DNA from: CCY15215 sp034932145 | GTDB taxonomy: Bacteria; Cyanobacteriota; Cyanobacteriia; Cyanobacteriales; Spirulinaceae | Reading direction: 5' to 3' | Length of the DNA: 16,358 bases | Assembly: GCF_034932145.1 (NCBI RefSeq) | Contig: NZ_JAYGHV010000299.1 | Span: 1-16,358, forward strand | Shown here: positions 13,698 through 16,358 of the stretch, piece by piece | Position numbering within the stretch: the first letter of the stretch is position 1 | Layout: the number at the start of each line of letters is the position of its first letter | Position numbers and translations under genes: made by a program | Notes under the pieces: model-generated | Told to the model about the DNA's origin: nothing | The model's database searches: none | Seen by the model: the letters and a program-made list of their open reading frames with translations, nothing else

Positions 13698-15734
13698 ATG
13701 ACGATCCTCAAGAATATTCGCAACATCGGTATTTCCGCTCACATTGACTCAGGCAAAACGACTTTGAGCGAGCGTATTTTATTCTACACGGGAAAAATTC
13801 ACAAAATCGAGGAAGTTAGAGGCGGCGGTAACGGTGCAACGATGGACTATGCAGAGTTGGAAAAACTGCATGGAATTACGATTAATTCTGCGGCAACAAC
13901 TTGTTTATGGCACGACCATGAGATTAATTTAATTGATACTCCAGGTCACGTTGATTTTACCATCGAAGTCGAACGCGCTTTGCGAGTATTAGATGGTGCA
14001 GTGATGGTGCTTTGTGCCGTTGCTGGGGTGCAATCTCAATCTGTCACGGTTGACCGACAAATGAAGCGCTATCGCGTCCCTCGTTTGGCTTTTATTAACA
14101 AAATGGATCGGGCAGGTGCGAATCCTTTTAAAGTCGTTCAATCCTTGCGGGAAAAACTGAATTTGAATCCTCTTCTCCTGCAATATCCCATCGGCACAGA
14201 AGCTGAATTTGAGGGAATTATCGACCTTATTACTCTGCAAGCCTGTTACTTTTTAGGGGAGAAAGGGGAAGAATGGGTTAGAAAAGATATCCCCGATCGC
14301 CTGCACGAAGATGCCCTACAAGCACGAGACAAACTTCTCGATACCCTCTCTTTTTATTCAGAAGAGATGACTGGGTATCTACTGATGGATGAAACTGTTC
14401 CCCACGATCTAATTTGGCAGGTCATTCGCGAAGCAACTTTGCGCTTAGATATTGTTCCTGTTTTAATGGGTTCTGCCTATAAAAATAAAGGCGTTCAAAA
14501 CTTGTTAGATGCGGTGACAATGTATCTGCCTTCTCCTGGCGATCGCGAAACCGTGACAGCTTTTGATATTACTCACGAACAAGAAACAAAAGTTCCTGCC
14601 GATCCCGATGCGCCTTTAGTTGCTTTAGCATTTAAGTTAACCGATGACGAATTCGGTCAGCTAACTTATCTGCGAATTTATGCCGGGACTTTACGACAAG
14701 GCGCAAAACTCCTGAATACTCGTACCCAAAAAACCGTGCGAGTGAGTCGTTTGGTACGAATGCACGCAGACGAACGCCAAGAGCTTAAGGAAGCAAATGC
14801 AGGGGCGATCGTCGCGGTGATGGGAATAGACTGCGCTTCTGGGGATACTTTGTGTTCTGAGGGTGCTAACCTGTCCTTAGAGGGAATGTTTGTCCCCGAT
14901 CCGGTGATTACTCTCGCCATTACTCCGAAAACCCAAGAGGACGATCCCAAGGTTGCGAAAGCGCTACATCGCTTTGTACGAGAAGATCCTACCCTTCACG
15001 TCAGTACCGATCCCGAATCGGGAAAAACCCTGATTTCCGGGATGGGAGAACTGCATTTGGCGATTTACATCGAACGGATGCAGCAGGAGTACAATGCAGA
15101 GGTGTACGTGGGTCAACCTGCGGTTGCTTATCGGGAGACGATTACTGATAAAGCGGCTTTTGACTACCAACTGAAAAAACAATCCGGCGGCCCTGGTCAG
15201 TACGCTCATATTACTGGGGTTCTAGAACCTTGCGAGGAAGATTTTCTCTTCTGCGATCGCGTGGTGGGGGGTGCTATTCCCAAGCAATATATCCCCGCTT
15301 GCGAGAAAGGGTTCAAGGATGCGATCGTCACGGGTTATTTGCAAGGATATCCTATTGTTGGGGTCAAAGTGGTTTTGCAGGGGGGATCTTTTCATTCTGT
15401 TGACTCTAACGAAATGGCTTTTCGATCGGCTGCAAAGTTGGGTTTTGAACAAGCATTTGCAAAGGCAAAACCGGTGATGTTAGAACCCATTATGGCGGTA
15501 GAAGTGGAAACTCCTGCTGAATTTACCGGACGAATTCAAGGGAATTTACTCTCTCGTCGTGGGGTTTTAGTCGGTTCGGAAGTCATGCCCGATTATACTG
15601 TTTTACGGGCAGAAGTTCCTTTAGCTGAAATGTTTGGTTACTCAACTCAATTGCGATCTTTGTCTTCAGGAATGGCGACATTTTCGATGGAATTATCGGG
15701 CTATAAACCTCTACCGGAAGGGGTGACGATCTAG
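13698..15734 (+). CDS. fusA: Elongation factor G paralogue
   Basis: This 678-residue translational GTPase catalyses ribosomal translocation. The start is ATG 13698 with AAGGAG 7 to 8 bases upstream, the best ribosome binding site in the window. G-domain motifs are G1 AHIDSGKTT (14-22), G2 GITI around T61, G3 DTPGH (80-84), G4 NKMD (134-137) and G5 GSAYKNKG (about 254-261). Domains II to V follow, including SGGPGQYAHI in domain IV. The switch-I side reads EEVRGGGNGATMDYAELEKLHGITI, closer to the RG-x-G-GATMD form of mitochondrial EFG1 and spirochaete-type EF-G than to the canonical bacterial HDGAATMDW form. It is not linked to rpsL, rpsG or tuf, so it is likely a second or third EF-G of the genome. 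Cys106 (VLCAVAGVQ) aligns with the redox-sensitive cysteine reported for a Synechocystis EF-G. A terminator follows at 15738. Confidence 0.93.
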   Translation: MTILKNIRNIGISAHIDSGKTTLSERILFYTGKIHKIEEVRGGGNGATMDYAELEKLHGITINSAATTCLWHDHEINLIDTPGHVDFTIEVERALRVLDGAVMVLCAVAGVQSQSVTVDRQMKRYRVPRLAFINKMDRAGANPFKVVQSLREKLNLNPLLLQYPIGTEAEFEGIIDLITLQACYFLGEKGEEWVRKDIPDRLHEDALQARDKLLDTLSFYSEEMTGYLLMDETVPHDLIWQVIREATLRLDIVPVLMGSAYKNKGVQNLLDAVTMYLPSPGDRETVTAFDITHEQETKVPADPDAPLVALAFKLTDDEFGQLTYLRIYAGTLRQGAKLLNTRTQKTVRVSRLVRMHADERQELKEANAGAIVAVMGIDCASGDTLCSEGANLSLEGMFVPDPVITLAITPKTQEDDPKVAKALHRFVREDPTLHVSTDPESGKTLISGMGELHLAIYIERMQQEYNAEVYVGQPAVAYRETITDKAAFDYQLKKQSGGPGQYAHITGVLEPCEEDFLFCDRVVGGAIPKQYIPACEKGFKDAIVTGYLQGYPIVGVKVVLQGGSFHSVDSNEMAFRSAAKLGFEQAFAKAKPVMLEPIMAVEVETPAEFTGRIQGNLLSRRGVLVGSEVMPDYTVLRAEVPLAEMFGYSTQLRSLSSGMATFSMELSGYKPLPEGVTI

Positions 15735-15737
15735 AAT

Positions 15738-15767
15738 AAAAGGGGTGCTATGATGCGCCCCTTTTTT
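15738..15767 (+). terminator. Rho-independent terminator after the EF-G gene
   Basis: AAAAGGGGTGC (15738-15748), loop TATGAT, and GCGCCCCTTTT (15755-15765) form an 11-bp stem with one G-U pair, ending in a run of six T. It begins three bases after the EF-G stop. The A-rich left arm would also let it work on the opposite strand, where hicB ends at 15795. Confidence 0.88.
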
Positions 15768-15794
15768 AAGGCGATCGCCTTCCATTAATTCATT

Positions 15795-16022
15795 TCAAGC
15801 AGTTTGAGGCAAAGTAATTAAAGGTTTTGGTTGTGGTAAAACTTTCTGTTCTTGCTGATATTCTTCGATTAATAACTCTAAAACTTCTTGTGCATTATTT
15901 AATGCTTCTTGATAAGTTTCACCATGAGTGTGATAAGTTTGACTGGGAAACTCTGGCAAATGAACCAAATAACAACTATTTTCATTGCTCCATTGAATGA
16001 CAATTGTATAGGGTAAATTCAT
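15795..16022 (-). CDS. hicB: HicB family antitoxin
   Basis: This 75-residue antitoxin binds and neutralises HicA. The partial RNase-H-like fold is recognisable in YTIVIQWSNENSCYLVHLPEFP, HTHGETYQEALNNAQEVLELLIEEY, the usual HicB core. After residue 60 only a short Pro-rich tail (VLPQPKPLITLPQ) follows. There is no HTH or ribbon-helix-helix domain, so operator binding, if it occurs, is not through the usual C-terminal module. The ATG overlaps the hicA stop by four bases (ATGA), the standard coupled arrangement with the toxin first. Confidence 0.92.
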   Translation of the reverse strand: MNLPYTIVIQWSNENSCYLVHLPEFPSQTYHTHGETYQEALNNAQEVLELLIEEYQQEQKVLPQPKPLITLPQTA

Positions 16023-16243
16023 ACTTCTTGTTCTCCTTCTTGAATGATTTTTAATTTAACTAATTTTTGATTGACTTCTTTTTCTTGATATTTTTTAGCA
16101 TCATCTCCATCTTTACCAGAAAGAGTAATTGGATCGTTAGGAAGCAAAGGATGATACCAACGGGTATGGCTACCTTTCGCCGATCTGTAGATGAAACCCG
16201 CTTTTTTAAGGCGGGTTTTTAATTCTCTAATTTTTTGCGGCAT
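16019..16243 (-). CDS. hicA: HicA family mRNA interferase toxin
   Basis: This 74-residue toxin has a dsRBD-like fold and cleaves mRNA in a translation-independent way. The key catalytic histidine is H26 in KGSHTRWYHP. The N-terminus, RELKTRLKKAGFIYRSAKGSH, has the family form K-x-L-x-K-x-G-F. The C-terminus ends soon after LVKLKII. The start is ATG 16243, with no strong Shine-Dalgarno sequence. Codons for about residues 8-16 include an inverted repeat that resembles a terminator on the plus strand. The hicA-hicB order with a 4-base overlap is canonical for this type II toxin-antitoxin system. The region upstream (16244-16358) should hold the promoter and contains two overlapping HIP1 sites. 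Confidence 0.93.
   Translation of the reverse strand: MPQKIRELKTRLKKAGFIYRSAKGSHTRWYHPLLPNDPITLSGKDGDDAKKYQEKEVNQKLVKLKIIQEGEQEV
16194..16220 (+). terminator. Terminator-like hairpin inside hicA (plus-strand sense)
   Basis: AAACCCGC (16194-16201) and GCGGGTTT (16211-16218) form a perfect 8-bp stem with a 9-base loop and five T at 16216-16220. It lies within the 5' third of the hicA coding sequence, on the opposite strand. On the hicA mRNA the same bases give a hairpin about 25 bases after the start codon. It may be chance coding for K-T-R-L-K-K-A-G-F. Confidence 0.4.
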
Positions 16244-16286
16244 TTATGAACAATTGTGCCTTGATTGTTTTATTTTACTCTAGTTG

Positions 16287-16300
16287 GCGATCGCGATCGC
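16287..16300. repeat. Two overlapping HIP1 palindromes
   Basis: GCGATCGC occurs at 16287-16294 and again at 16293-16300, sharing two bases. It lies about 45 bases upstream of the hicA start. HIP1 is the hallmark over-represented octamer of many cyanobacterial genomes. The last part of the window (16301-16358) shows nothing else I can recognise. Confidence 0.85.
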
Positions 16301-16358
16301 GACTTGAATTGAAGATGATCGCTGTTCTCTTTCTAACTAACCTTTCTTTCTCAAAACG

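Noticed and set aside
13419..13742. N-terminal extension of the second DUF486 frame
   Set aside because: It shows no similarity to the DUF486 family, would more than double the length of the protein, and overlaps the well-supported EF-G start.

Overview
The window reads as a chromosomal segment of a cyanobacterium. The palindrome GCGATCGC (HIP1) occurs more than twenty times, far above chance for 16 kb. Several proteins belong to families found mainly in cyanobacteria: DUF1824, KGK-domain, CcsA with the chloroplast-type WWD motif, Uma2 and a short HicAB pair. No tRNA, rRNA, CRISPR array, transposase or phage gene was recognised.

Layout. (1) 1-2661, minus strand: a translationally coupled pair made of a P-loop ATPase and a TPR-repeat protein. 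The TPR gene runs off the left edge, and its last three visible 120-bp repeats are almost identical in DNA. (2) 2662-4199: an intergenic patch holding a 130-bp MITE-like element and one copy of a hairpin repeat, then a small GRDP-like gene, a second copy of the hairpin repeat, and a diverged Uma2-family gene. (3) 4274-5198, plus: heptamer repeats followed by glyQ (glycyl-tRNA synthetase alpha subunit). (4) 6977-5225, minus: a tight run of [2Fe-2S] ferredoxin, DUF1824 protein and aldo/keto reductase. (5) 7100-8107, plus: ccsA for cytochrome c maturation. (6) 8232-12719, plus: a KGK-domain protein with a long acidic tail built of 81-bp tandem repeats, a DNA methyltransferase fused to an Mrr-like nuclease domain, and tilS (tRNA-Ile lysidine synthetase). 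(7) 13418-12716, minus: two tandem DUF486 (DMT_6) four-helix membrane proteins; the downstream one shares a CTAG with the tilS stop. (8) 13698-15734, plus: an EF-G paralogue with a strong ribosome binding site and a terminator. (9) 16243-15795, minus: a hicA-hicB toxin-antitoxin pair.

How the genes fit together. Translation genes (glyQ, tilS, EF-G) and redox or cytochrome genes (ferredoxin, AKR, ccsA) form the housekeeping part. Between them lie conflict-type or accessory genes: the ATPase/TPR pair, the methyltransferase-nuclease fusion, Uma2 and hicAB. The best candidates for something undescribed are the ATPase/TPR pair, whose TPR partner carries an apparently degenerate NTPase-like N-terminus and DNA-homogenised repeats; the single-chain methyltransferase-nuclease; and the KGK protein with a multivalent acidic D-I-F motif array. 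All functional statements rest on motif reading by eye; no database search was run.
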